Below the pieces are notes generated by a model. The model was given only the letters and a program-made list of their open reading frames with translations. It was not told the origin of the DNA and did not search any database. Below, piece after piece: positions 1-11,225 of a DNA stretch of 64,000 nt. The DNA lies in NCBI GenBank assembly GCA_009617715.1, contig VTFK01000430.1:62001-126000 (forward strand), read 5' to 3'. The position numbers and the translations under genes were made by a program. Origin of the DNA: Plectrocnemia conspersa (lineage: Eukaryota > Arthropoda > Insecta > Trichoptera > Polycentropodidae). Position 1 is the first letter of the stretch. Every line of letters starts with the position of its first letter.

Positions 1-782
1 GGTTTTTTCGCCGCCTTATACTACAAATATCAAGAAGAAATAAAAATATGGCTCTTCTGGCACGATCTACTGCCTCGTTGTTGTCAAGAAGCTGAACAAG
101 AAAAAACTTACGATGCATTCATATCATTCTCTCACAAAGACGAAGATTTTGTTATAAATAAATTGCTACCTGAATTAGAAGGAGGGACGAATCCATTTAA
201 AATTTGCCTACATTTCAGAGATTGGATGGTAGGTGAATGGATACCGACGCAGATTGTCAGGTCTGTGCAAGATTCAAGAAGAACTGTCGTTGTTTTGTCG
301 CAAAACTTTTGGAATCTGTTTGGGGTCGATTAGAATTTAGAACAGCCCACTCCAGTGCCTTAAAAGATGATAATGTTAAAGTAATAGTAATTCTGTACGG
401 TGATATAGGACCAACGGATAAATTGGACGAAGAATTACAGGCGTACTTGTCGATGAACACCTATGTGAAATGGGGAGATCCATGGTTTTGGAGGAAATTA
501 AAATATGCTCTTCCTCATCCTACAAGCGTTGAACCAATACTTCCGGCTCATAATGTTTCGAGGAAAAAAGGATTTGACGACAGGTTAGAGCTCATTCATT
601 CTTCTACCCCGAGCACGCCGCCAGGACAAAACACTCCACCGGCTCATCAGGCTCACACAAATCCTCTAATGAATCACGTCAATACAATTCCTAATGGAGT
701 CAAATCACCAAACGGGTTAAACGGTACGATCACGATGAATGGACTTAAAATTAATGGAAATGCAAAACATAGTGATGTGTAA
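1..782 (+). CDS. Tl: Toll-1-type receptor, 3' exon (partial, one frameshift)
   Basis: C-terminal part of a Toll receptor, a membrane receptor that in insects binds Spatzle and signals through MyD88/Pelle to NF-kB factors. The window opens inside the transmembrane segment (frame 1, [11 protein letters not shown]). A TIR domain follows: box 1 [14 protein letters not shown] near position 112, box 2 around [10 protein letters not shown] near 220, and box 3 [11 protein letters not shown] near 485-520. The KWGDPWFW and [13 protein letters not shown] stretches resemble Toll-1 more than Toll-6/7/8. The tail is Ser/Pro/Asn-rich and ends at TAA 780-782. Frame 1 holds up to SQNF (about 309), then the TIR continues in frame 3 from [10 protein letters not shown]. 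One T is missing from the run at 307-310, and without it frame 1 stops at 328-330. The leucine-rich ectodomain lies upstream of the window. Paralogue assignment within the Toll-1 group is an inference. Confidence 0.93.
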
Positions 783-787
783 TGAAA

Positions 788-816
788 AATAAAACATTTA
801 AAATAAATTTTAATAA
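788..816 (+). promoter_or_regulatory. Toll poly(A) signals
   Basis: AATAAA lies at 788-793, six bases after the Toll stop codon, and a second AATAAA-like run lies near 811-816. The first is unusually close to the stop, so several weaker downstream signals in the AT-rich flank may also be used. Confidence 0.5.
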
Positions 817-2300
817 AAAGGCTGAAGTTCTTATAAATAAATATAAAATTCATAATAATTGTTTATTTATAGTTTCATAAATGGTGCAAAATGTTAGCTT
901 CATAATAAATGTGCCTGGCGAAGTTATGAGATTAATGATATCGGTATAAAAGACTGATAGGTGACATCAAAAACAATGATAAATAATTTGCATAAATGAA
1001 GTGTTATCATTTATGTTTCCTACTCATGTGAATTTTGTTCTAATGCATTATGTAAATTTACATATTTTACTTTATAATGACGTGGCATTTTTGATATGAA
1101 AAAACAAAACTGTTGATTTTAGAGCATTTATATCATAACAAAGAGTTAAAAAAAATAGTTACAACACTCAATGTAAATAATGTGAATATTAAATAATTAA
1201 ATTGTAAATACAATATTATTACTTACCGTTTATATAAATGTATATAGTACTCTGTAAATCAGTAACCTCGTGTTTTATTTTAATGACTAAATTTTAGTTT
1301 ATAACAAATAAGCTTAGAATGATTTAATTCACATTACGGTTATATAAAATAATTTGTGTAAGTAATTAATACATTTGTGATATATTTTTATATGTTTACG
1401 ATTGAGCATATGTTATCCTATTTTGCTGCAAGAAATATACAATTGTGTTTTATGTATATTACAATGAAGTAAATGAAAAATATACGTTTACTTATTTTTA
1501 TTATGGTGTTAATTACGTTGCGCGACTTTATGTAAAAATCGATGTAAAATTGCTGAAAATATAAATATATAACTTTAAATAAAAATCGATTTGCACGTAT
1601 TAATTACAATTTATTTCTTGTTTAATCTTAATTCTTTAGTTTAAAATATATTTTTGCAATATGCAAATATATATCGTTATTATAATGGCGATAATAGCAT
1701 GTGTAATTATATAATTTTATAAAAATGATTTATGATGTTTTTTTAAATTAATTATAAAAACTAGCAGTTTTACTCAAATAACTCATTTATGTTATGCTTT
1801 TTTCGCATTTCTCTAATGCTATTTTTTATTGTAATTGTAAAAAATGTGATTATTTTAAATAAATGAAAACTATTTTATATAGTAAAGGAATGTATTACTT
1901 ATTTAACCTTAATAATTAATTACAATAAGTAAAATTAATTTAGAAGCCTCTATTTATTATTTAAAACTTTAAGTGATAGCAATGTTATCTATTTGAAATG
2001 TTAGTGATAATAAATATTTTACAATAAATTATTTATTATTTCTCAACAGATGTCTCTAGTATTTCGGTTTGATACTGTAATAAAAATATATATATATATA
2101 TATATAAAATTTATTAAAAACAGAAAAGGGCTAAAAGACAATATATTCAATTTTTGTCAATTATTTCGACAAATTTATGCCTATTTCTAAAAATTATTAT
2201 AAATAATTATAAGTACGAAATAGTTCATATTTTTTAAAGAGCTTGGAGACTAAATAATAATGGGTGGCAGCATCGCAACATCGACGTTTCGTCAGTCAAT
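817..2300. other. AT-rich 3' flank of Toll, no gene seen
   Basis: I see no coding signal here. The stretch holds many short AATAAA-like and poly-A/T runs, and a (TA)n microsatellite of about 20 bases near 2087-2106. It is probably Toll 3' UTR followed by intergenic DNA. Confidence 0.6.
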
Positions 2301-2309
2301 CAAGCCGGT

Positions 2310-2413
2310 GACCAGATATTTCACCACAAGACATTTCACCACATGACATTTGGACACAACGACAATTCACTACAGTGACGATTAATTGAACACACGACAT
2401 TTCCCCGCAAGCC
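2310..2413 (+). repeat. Degenerate ~16-bp tandem repeat (GACATTTCACCACA)
   Basis: About six consecutive units of 15-19 bases each begin with GACA(T/A)TT or GACGATT and continue as variants of CACCACA: GACATTTCACCACAT, GACATTTGGACACAAC, GACAATTCACTACAGT, and so on. The array sits just left of a fold-back element and may be part of a larger mobile element. Confidence 0.65.
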
Positions 2414-2464
2414 AGAAAAAACATGATTAATCAATGTTTTAATATAATTATAAAATACTTTTGG

Positions 2465-3085
2465 GGTGGTGATGATGGCGGGTGGCAATGAGACACAGAT
2501 TGAGCCGCTGCAGTAATATTTATTTAACGGTTTACGGAGGTTACATTACAAAAATGGGGCGGACGCGCGACGGCACGCGTCCGAACCCTTACAAGCTTGC
2601 CGGAAGAGAGAGAGCCGTCACAACACCGCTATTTCTGCGCCGACCAGTTTTGGCCATAACAAATCTATATTGGCCCCCATAATACATTATTTCTAATAAA
2701 TTAACATACATTAAAATACATAATAAATTAATATACATTATTTATAAATAAATTACCTTAAAATAAATGACCCACCGTGAGTATAATAACAATTTACATT
2801 TACACTGGTTAATTTACTTTAAGATTAAGTAAATTGTTTTGTAGGAAGCCTACACCTATTTATATTTATCTTTATACTTTCATTAAGGTTTATTAAGGCC
2901 AAAACTTGGCGGCACTTTGATAGCACTGGCGTGACGGTTTTTATCTCGCCTGGCAACTATCGGACCATCGCGGGCTCCTGCCCCGTTCCAAAGTTTAAAC
3001 ACCATGTTACGTTTTATATAGTTCAATTAAACTGCAGCGTCTCAATCTTTGTCTAATTGCCACCCGTCACCATCCCGTCGCTAAA
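2465..3085. mobile_element. Fold-back (long terminal inverted repeat) element
   Basis: The left end (GGCGGGTGGCAAT, then GATTGAGCCGCTGCAG near 2476-2514) reappears as its reverse complement at the right end (CTGCAGCGTCTCAATC, then ATTGCCACCCGTCACC near 3032-3075). The inner ends of the arms also match: CAGTTTTGGCC near 2645 and GGCCAAAACTTGGCG near 2898. Each arm is about 200 bases and imperfect, and the centre between them is AT-rich. No transposase is seen, so it is probably non-autonomous. The short open frame inside (2482-2682) is a chance ORF. Confidence 0.75.
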
Positions 3086-3144
3086 GTGTATTTATAAATA
3101 ATGGTGTAGGGGGGCGATTTATATGTATTAATTTATATTTTGTA

Positions 3145-3965
3145 ATGGCCAAAACTTGGCGTCACTCTGGTAACACTGACGTAACGGATTTTTCTTTCTA
3201 TTAACAATTTTCGGCGCGCTCAGCAGCCGAAGACTAGAAATTAAGTAGTGTAAAATCCAAGGAGATGTGAATATTGCCATTACATTTTTCTAAAGCTGTC
3301 TTCAGCTATTTGATTTTTGCGCGAATGAAATGAGTTATTAAAGTATTATTAAGGGCGGGGGGCACAAATCTAGTTTTTGCCTGGGGCACCAAATAAAGTA
3401 AAGAATCGCTTTGCGGGCTGCGTGCTAAGACAGCCTTGATTTAAAATATTAAATTAATTTATTATAATTATGTTAAATGTTATGTCTTTTTTATTTCAAA
3501 TTAGTATTTTTTATGCTATGAATTTTGTGCTTTTTATACTGTTGAGACCATATATTTATGTATTTATACTCCTAAAAGAAAGGCGCTGGGAATAAGAACG
3601 GATAATAACCAAATATCCTTTTATAAAGGTATAGTAAGAACTTTTTCGATTAATATATTTACTAGTGATGGGACTTTGGCGGACGAATGGTGGCGGATGG
3701 CAATTAGATACTGATTGAGCCGCTGCAGTATTATTTTATTTTGATATAGTCTGGTTTACATGTTATTTATGAAAGTAAACGGTAGGCGAGGCAACACCGC
3801 TGTTGTCTATCCATCAAAGTACACACAAAGAAAGTGCCGCCGATATGTCAGTGCTGCCAGAGTGCCACCAAGTGCGAGCTCGTCAAAGTCGCCAAGAGAA
3901 TGTGTCCCCGTAACGTTAGTATTACTAAAATGCCGTCAAGTTTTGGCCAAAATAAAACCTAAGTA
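3145..3965. mobile_element. Further arms of the same fold-back family
   Basis: GGCCAAAACTTGGCG and the following ~90 bases near 3147-3240 match the right arm of the neighbouring element. Positions 3680-3955 (GGCGGATGGCAATTAG, GATTGAGCCGCTGCAG, ending CAAGTTTTGGCC) match the left arm, in opposite orientation. This is either a second copy with a rearranged centre or two truncated copies. The open frame at 3760-3966 is part of the repeat, not a gene. Confidence 0.65.
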
Positions 3966-4459
3966 AATTTATATATTTATATAAATAGGTCCCCTACAAT
4001 ATCAACTCTCCAGTTTGAACTTTTAACTGATTTGTTTAAGGCAAAAAAAATCACACTAAATAATCATTAGTTTTTAAACAAAAAAGGTGGTGCAGATAAA
4101 TATTTCCTTGTTTGATATGCTAGGATGAGAAATTAATTTTTGTTGGAATTTTCATAATATTATATATTTTTCAAAGCAATATATTTTTTCGTTTGACGTT
4201 TTAAAAATGTCTTTATATTTTGTTACTTAACAAAATGAATTTGTGTACAGCCAATACAAAACTAGTAATAAATTAGGCAAAAAAGTGTCCTATTCCGATT
4301 TTAATTTCGATACCCAAAAGGCCGATTTTAATTGTGTTATTCCCAAATGACGTGCACGAATTTTATCGCGCTAGGGCCATCATAGCCGTTTGACGTTTGT
4401 TTGAATTTAACGTTTTCCGTTTTTCCGTTATCGACTGCAAATATTGTCATATTATCATA
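3966..4459 (+). promoter_or_regulatory. Upstream region and probable 5' UTR of zwilch
   Basis: AT-rich flank with no gene. From about 4350 the base composition becomes more mixed (ACGTGCACGAATTTTATCGCG), as expected of a short TATA-less promoter just upstream of the zwilch ATG. I see no clear TATA box. Promoter status is inferred from position only. Confidence 0.35.
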
Positions 4460-7400
4460 ATGGATTTGTTGAAGCTTCTACGTGAAAGTTTCCCAAATAT
4501 TAGCGTCGTCCAGCAAGAAGCGCCAAGTTATGTTCGCTGTCATTTGAAGGCTGATCAAAGTATCATTCTCGCTTATAGCAAGGTGAGTAAATCTCATTTA
4601 CAAGCAATACATTTTTACTCTTTGTTTAATATAATATAAACAATTGATAGGCCAATTCATATTCTATGACGTCGACAACTCCTAGAAAACGCGATCAAAC
4701 TACTCTCATATCAGGTAATTATTAAAAATATTTATTAAATCGCACATCGATTTGATACCTTTGACCTTACTTTTTTTGCCTTAGAATTTGAGCTAACGGG
4801 GTCTCCGCTCAAACTGGATTTGGGGTACGATAGATTGGAAGACACACTTTTGATCGACATATCGACTCATTGGACACAAGATGAAAACGTCCATGAACCT
4901 TTATCACTAGAAGAATGCAGGTAGCGTAGATTTGTTAAAACTTCTTTTATGTAGAAAATGATTAATTTTATTTTATTTTATGTAAAGAAACATTGTGAAT
5001 TTTTATAATTCTAAAATATTTTCCTTGCCGCCTGATGATTGTTTGCCTCTTTGGGTCGTTTGTGATGCTCAAGATAAAAACAAGACGGTACTATTAGCCG
5101 CCCTATCGTTTAAGGAATATTTTGCACGTGGGATTGTTACATTTATGGTAATTAACAATTAATATCATTATAAAAATCATTTTTGTTAATATCACAAATA
5201 TATTAAATTATAGGATATCATACCTGTTTCCAACTTATCGATAGATAAAATGAAACAAGAACATTGGAACACCTACAGTTGCTCACCGGAACAAGTATTG
5301 TAAATAAATTATTAACGAAAATAATGGGCGATACTAAAACATCTTAATAAATTTTAGTCCATGACGTGCATTGTCGAAGGAATCTTTAGAGTTTCCGGTA
5401 AACGAACAAAGCTCCTAAACAACGAAGATTTTAGCAAGTTTCATAATGGCATGACTCAATTGGAATGCGAATGGACCAAACCATCGCTTCAAGTTCCAGC
5501 TCATGAAACAGACGTTAAATTGGTATTTGTTATTATATAATATTTTTGTTAATATATTGATGTAGTTTATTTTCTAATATTTATTTTAATTATAGGTTCA
5601 AGAGATTATAATCGGACACGAGTTAAGTGAGTGTACTCCGTTGTGGAAATCTGTATGTGCCATACAGGGAATTAGAAATGCACTCTTGAGCCTTACCAAT
5701 ATTTTGACGCCGAATAATACTGCTGAAATATCATTGAAGTACGTACATTTATTATTATTCAATATGCAATATAATTTTGGAGGCCCTCTTTTTCCATTGA
5801 TAAAAAAGCGCCACAATTTTTTTGTGCCACGATTTTTATATTAACTATATAAAAAAAATTATCTCTATTAGTGTGTAATTTATTCTAATCACAAATATCT
5901 CGTTATTAATGTTAAAGGCGTTTCAATGAAACAACTTACAATATGTGAGAATCGAATGAAGCATATCAAAACCGAATTTTGACCACTAGGAGAGCGGATA
6001 AACAACTATCACTTCTCAAAAGCCAAAAATTAACATTAAAAGCAATAAAATTGTGCTGTCGCAATGGAAATGCTCGGTTATCTAGTATTATCTAGTATAT
6101 TTGTATAGCAATATTACGACTTACAATAAGTTAAAATCGAATGAAGCGTATATAAATAGAATTTTGACCAATAAGAGAGTGTATAAACAATTATCACTTC
6201 TCAGAAAAAAAAATTCACGTCAAAAGCACTAAAACTGCGCTGTCGCAATATGAACTCTCGGTTATCTAGTGTCTTTTATAGCAATATTACGACTTAAAAG
6301 TGAGAATCGAATGAAGCATAACTAAACCGAATTTTGACCAATAGGAGAGCGCAAAAAACAATTATCTCTTCTCAGAAGTCAAAAATCCATGTCAAAAGCA
6401 ATAAAATCGTGCCATTGCAGTCGCAGTGAGAACGCTCGTTACCGAGCGTTCGGTAACGAGCGATAAGAAATATTAAATTGTATATTCTTTATGACCAGGG
6501 ATGTCATTTGGGGGGAGGGGAGCAGATGGAGGCATTTTCCTCCCCCCTCCCCTGAGTTTGCGTAGAAAAATGCATGTTATTAAATGTAATACTAAGAATC
6601 TTAATTAATTTGAAATATTAAAAAAACGACCACAGACTGACTAATCTTTGCTCCCCCCTCTTCCCTGGAAAAGGTAAATTGCCATTCCTGGACTGCACGC
6701 TATACGTGGAGTCTATTTTTATGGCACAAAGTTTTACATTTATAGTGCACAATATATAATTTATATTGCAAAGTATTCAAGCGGAAAGTATTAAATTTAT
6801 AATAGAAACTATTAAATTTATAGTGCAAAGTATCATTTATAGCTCAAATAATTCATACCCGAAATTTATATACGAGATATAACTATATAGACTCTTTTCA
6901 ACATAAAAATATTTACCATTTTCAATGAAAATCTCAAAAATTATATTTTTTTTTCAATTTCTTATGTGCTTAAAAAATTATAAAAAAAATTGTATTTTTT
7001 AGACCCTTTAATTCAATCATAACTCATACTCAGAAATCGCTGGAGTATAAATTACGCGAACTCTTAAATGAAATTGAAAACTATAGTGTTTTACCGCATG
7101 GTCCTAAAGGAGGTTGTATTTGTATATCGGATGACTGTACAAATTTACAGCAAGTCTTTAAGCAATATTCAAGCACAGGCTCGTCCAACGATTTTACTTA
7201 TAAACTCTGGGATATACTCAAAGGTGATTATTCAAATCAATAAACAATATAATATACATATATATACATTCATTATTACTTTTATACCATATTTTTTTTA
7301 CAGAATGTAACATGGTAGACGATTTAATTAATTTGTTGGTGTACGCTCTAAAAGAAATATATAAAAGAAATTTAAGACCTTTTGTGAGTTTAATTTTTTT

Positions 7401-8706
7401 GATTGATATGAATTTATTGATATGATATTTATTTTTACATTATACTTTATAGATCGATCCTGGAAACACAAGTTATATTGGGAGTCTTGTAAAAAAATTG
7501 TCTAGAGGACTATCACAGCAAGCGATAAAATCTTTATCTACATTCCATACCAATCCGATGAGAGCCTTGAACGTAATCGCCCAGTTGGGTATTGCTAAAA
7601 CTTGTTGGGAGTATACAAATATCTTTTCACTCGTCGACAATGCTCTCGGATTCAACGATAGATTAAGACTTCAAAACAAGTACTGTATTTTAATATATAC
7701 ACTTAATAAACGTTATTTGTAATAATTTAAATATGTTTCAGAGTGTCGGAAATCAACGAAGAAGTACTCAATCAGACCGTTCTTGATATGACGCTCGGTT
7801 CCGGCGACGTCACAGTCAATCCTTTCGACACAAAGTTTAACTTGATGGACAGTACTTTTGTTCACGAAGCAGAACCTGCGGTCTGTGAAAATTTAGCGGA
7901 TTTAACGCTAGATAATTTCGCTTCGCTGAAAAAGCATAACATTGAGATAAAAACTGAGAGACGATTGCCCATAAAAGATCAACCGTTGATATCAGATGAT
8001 GTGGATATTGAATTGACGTCGAAGGAATGGAAGTTTAAACTGACGCGTCTTGCTCAGTTGCAAATATGCATGGAGCACATCTACAGATCGCAGTTATCGT
8101 TGAATTGTGATTTCAGTATGTATAAATATAAATTTATCGAATACAACTTAAATAATAGTTATAATAAATCATTATTTCTTGTAGATACTCTTAAACCGAT
8201 CATCGCTCAACTCCTGGACCATTACACTGCTGACAACTCACCGATTAAAACCGTTGATCAATTGAATAATGAGCCGGTCCAAATTTTCAATTTACCCGTA
8301 CCTTATAAGATTGTTAAAGACCATTTGCAATTGTAAGTAAATAAAGAGCATAATAAAAAATATAGAATATGTACTAAGCAAAATAATAATTGAATTATTT
8401 TTAAGCAAACATGCGACAATGTATCGAGTGACACTCAAAAGCGACTGTTACGAAGATTTGGTGAAAGGCGAGCCTCCTCATGTATATCAAACCATCAAAT
8501 CGACATTTGTGTATAGTCAGCAACCATTATTTCCGCCCAGTGTTTTCTCGTTACCTGGTAACTAATGATTAGTTTTAGAATATAATTATAGTGAAGATTG
8601 ATGCGATCTCGTTATATCTTATTTTATTTTAGATGCAAACGTCGCCGAAGATAACGATGTTCTGTATTACGCCTCAAAATACACGTATATAAATAACTCT
8701 CTATAA
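4460..8706 (+). CDS. zwilch: Zwilch, RZZ kinetochore complex subunit (complete)
   Basis: Zwilch joins Rod and ZW10 at unattached kinetochores, where the RZZ complex recruits Spindly/dynein and Mad1-Mad2 for the spindle checkpoint. Fourteen exons, all with GT/AG borders: 4460-4582, 4651-4714, 4785-4920, 4988-5147, 5214-5294, 5358-5522, 5596-5738, 7003-7223, 7304-7383, 7453-7679, 7742-8115, 8185-8332, 8406-8557, 8633-8706. They sum to 2148 bases, giving 715 residues with no stop or frameshift. Family blocks recalled from vertebrate Zwilch are visible: LPLWVVCDAQD (exon 4), LRPFIDPGNTSYIGSLVKKLSRG (exons 9-10) and VQIFNLPVPYKIVK followed by YRVTL near the C terminus. At 715 residues it is somewhat longer than the human (~590) and fly (~640) proteins. 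The ATG starts MDLLKLLRESFP. Intron 7 (5739-7002) is enlarged by repeats. Confidence 0.92.
5935..6475 (+). repeat. Three tandem ~180-bp repeats in zwilch intron 7
   Basis: Copies begin near 5935, 6119 and 6291. Each runs through AATCGAATGAAGC, CGAATTTTGACCA, TAGGAGAGCG, ATCACTTCTCA and AAAAGCAATAAAAT. A fourth, dispersed copy lies near 15240-15330. The third copy ends in a perfect hairpin with 13-bp arms (6433-6445 and 6450-6462, loop GCGT). Confidence 0.8.
6495..6695 (+). mobile_element. MITE-like element with CAGGGATGTCATTT ends
   Basis: Starts CAGGGATGTCATTT followed by a G-rich run. It carries the shared core AGAAAAATGCATGT, ends with a C-rich run, and its last bases are an imperfect inverted copy of the start (AATTGCCATTCCTG). 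The core recurs near 14,500 and 19,965. It lies inside zwilch intron 7. Confidence 0.6.
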
Positions 8707-8925
8707 AATTGAGTACCCCTGGTTTGTTTTTCATTGTGATCATGAATACTTTGAATAAGGTAATGTGCACAATTAAAGATCATAACAGGAAGAGTGTTGC
8801 AACTCTGACCTTTGAATCATCGGTTAATTTATCGGAGAGATCACCACTCACTGTAACTAATGACGTTAATCATAGATATAGTATATTAGAATTTGATATT
8901 TTATTTTAACTAATAATAAATAATA
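8707..8925 (+). promoter_or_regulatory. zwilch 3' UTR with poly(A) signal
   Basis: AATAAA at 8915-8920 lies 209 bases after the zwilch stop codon and is the first canonical signal downstream. Confidence 0.55.
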
Positions 8926-10135
8926 TTAGAGAAATAATTAAGAATAAGAATTTATCCATTTTTAATATTATATTTACTGTGATTAAAGTATGTATTTAGT
9001 ATTCAAGTATGTTCTACGAAATATAATGAATGATATTGAAATTGTATATGATGTATATATATTCAACAACATGTAAGATTATGTGGGCTTTTACAATTGG
9101 ATCTAATTGAATTACATGTACTTATAAATGATAATTTCCATTCATTATAACTTGCCTAATCAAATTAAAATTTTGAAAAACAAACATTAAATTTTAAGTT
9201 GTTACAACCTAATATAAAAAAATAGTTTTAGTAGATTTTTGCATATGTGAAATACTAACATATTTTTTTAAGAAATCTTCCACTCATATATTATGTATAT
9301 TTAGTCATAAACTATTAATAATTTTTTATTTAGTATAATAAATAGGTATTTACAATACTTTTTAAATATTAAAAAAATATTATTTTCTCAATCCTAATTT
9401 TCAAGTCATAATAATAATTTTGTTAAATATGTGGCGCTCTTATATATACATATATGATATACACTGTGGTTGTTTTAAAAATGTATTATGGTAACGCCTC
9501 ATTTACTCTCACTATAATAACTTGTAGGTGCTCACGTACTGTAATTTGTCATTAAAATGCAATGTGTATAGATTGAATCGACATTCACACTAAAAAGGGA
9601 TAAATAAATTAGTAGTACATGCAGTTTTGCCATTGTATCATACCCTTTCTCATTACGTTTTATAATCTGACACCGTAGTGTGAATAGGGGGAGTATCACA
9701 TGTCTCCCTAAATAGATATCCTTTGTGCACATAACGTACTTCCTGAGTATCCAGTTTGTAAGCAAAAATATACGGTTCATGAACAGACATTGTTTCGAAG
9801 TTTGTTTAAAAATCATTTAGTAGTGTTTAACCGAAATACTTTTCCCTAACGATTTAACTTTTTGAATAGCATAAATATTTTTTTTGTTCAAAGTCTTTCG
9901 TTGTAAAAAGGTAAATACAATCAACCCTACAAGTAAAAAAATGAGCTACATACATTTTTATGATTATAAGCTATTATTATAGATTACAATTAATAGATGT
10001 AACTATGCATAACTTTTATTTAATAATGCATCTGTGAGATTAGGAAAATGTAGGAAAACCTGAACTGTGCCTATCAATCAAAATTAAAATTGTGTAGTAA
10101 TAACTAATTGCGATATCTCAGCTACGATAGAAATT
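8926..10135. other. AT-rich spacer, no gene seen
   Basis: No coding stretch I can support. The longest open frame (9532-9816, minus strand) matches no family I recognise and looks like chance. Confidence 0.5.
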
Positions 10136-10139
10136 GAAA

Positions 10140-10222
10140 GGCAATAAAGTTCCTATGGGATTCGAACCCAGGTCTTTTGGGTATTTGCCACTGACTAATA
10201 CCACTGGTCTATCGCGCTGATA
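10140..10222 (-). repeat. tRNA-derived SINE head (A and B boxes)
   Basis: On the minus strand the sequence reads GCGCGATAGACCAGTGG, an A-box match (TAGACCAGTGG), then about 35 bases, then GGTTCGAATCCC, a perfect B-box. The cloverleaf is not intact, so this is a SINE or tRNA relic rather than a working tRNA gene. Confidence 0.6.
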
Positions 10223-10579
10223 ATGAATTATTTAATTGTATTGAGTCATCCTCTATGCCAGATACAAAATTTAGCATCACTTGCGGTTTTTTCCCAGTTA
10301 TATGTATATTTCAGATGATCATGTACGTATTTTTAATGCTCAATCTTATGATCAATGTTGTGTGGCAATTCTCATGTTCAATCTTGTGTCGCAATGTTAC
10401 AGCTTTCCAAAAATACGAATAATTATTTAAGTATCTTAAAATGGCAAAACCTGCGGCAATTAATATAAAAGTTAATGAAATATATTTTTCGATTTAAGTG
10501 ATGGTGTCAGTTGCAGCACGTTAATTTTACTCGATTAATTAAAAGTGTTTCTCAAACTAATGTTAATTATTTAATCCAT

Positions 10580-11222
10580 TCATGGTCATGCCCGAGCTAA
10601 CTCGGAAATTTGTATTGTGTGAATTCTCATCTTAAAATATCAGCAGATTTCTCGAGAAATTTATGAAGCATTTTTTTGTTCAAAATAAAATTTGCGGATT
10701 TGCATAGGAAAGGGTGGGTCCGTTCAAGAAGATTTTGAATTATTTAAAAAAAGTAATATGACCAGGAAGTGATTTTAAAATGCAAAATAAATTTATTGCT
10801 TCTGCAGCTTAAAAAACCAATATATTTATAATGGAGTGATTAATTGCATATTTCTAAATATTTTGTATAATGTTTTCAATGTTAATTTGCAGGGTTTGTT
10901 CTAAATTTCTCTGTTTAAAATGCCTTTTGTTTCCGCTTTGTTCAAATTAATTCAAGATTTTTTTCATAAGATTCCAAAGTGAATTATCTGATCTAATATC
11001 AATCGATTATTCTTGAGTTATATATGTAATAATGTTCTGACAATGGTACCACTGTATGTGATGTGCGTGTCAATTATCAGTCATATTGAGCTCGTAGTTT
11101 GTGTTTGACAGCTATGACGACGCATTTTGTCAAGCTCAGCGATTTTTTTTATTTAAAAATTACATTAACATTAAAGTAGTTGTCAAAAATGGAACAAAAT
11201 GCAGTATAGAGGTATAAATGTT
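10580..11222. repeat. Fragments of dispersed repeats
   Basis: GGTCATGCCCGA(R)YTAA(Y)TCGGAAA near 10583-10610 recurs inverted near 19,738-19,765. GCATAGGAAAGGGTGGGTCCG near 10,699 recurs inverted near 11,655-11,678. No gene is seen. Confidence 0.45.
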
Positions 11223-11225
11223 GTA

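Noticed and set aside
2482..2682. 66-codon open frame starting MAMRHRLSRCSN
   Set aside because: It lies wholly inside a fold-back element arm; the other copies of the arm do not keep the frame.
10140..10222. Possible functional tRNA gene on the minus strand
   Set aside because: A and B boxes are present, but acceptor and T stems do not pair, so a SINE head is more likely.
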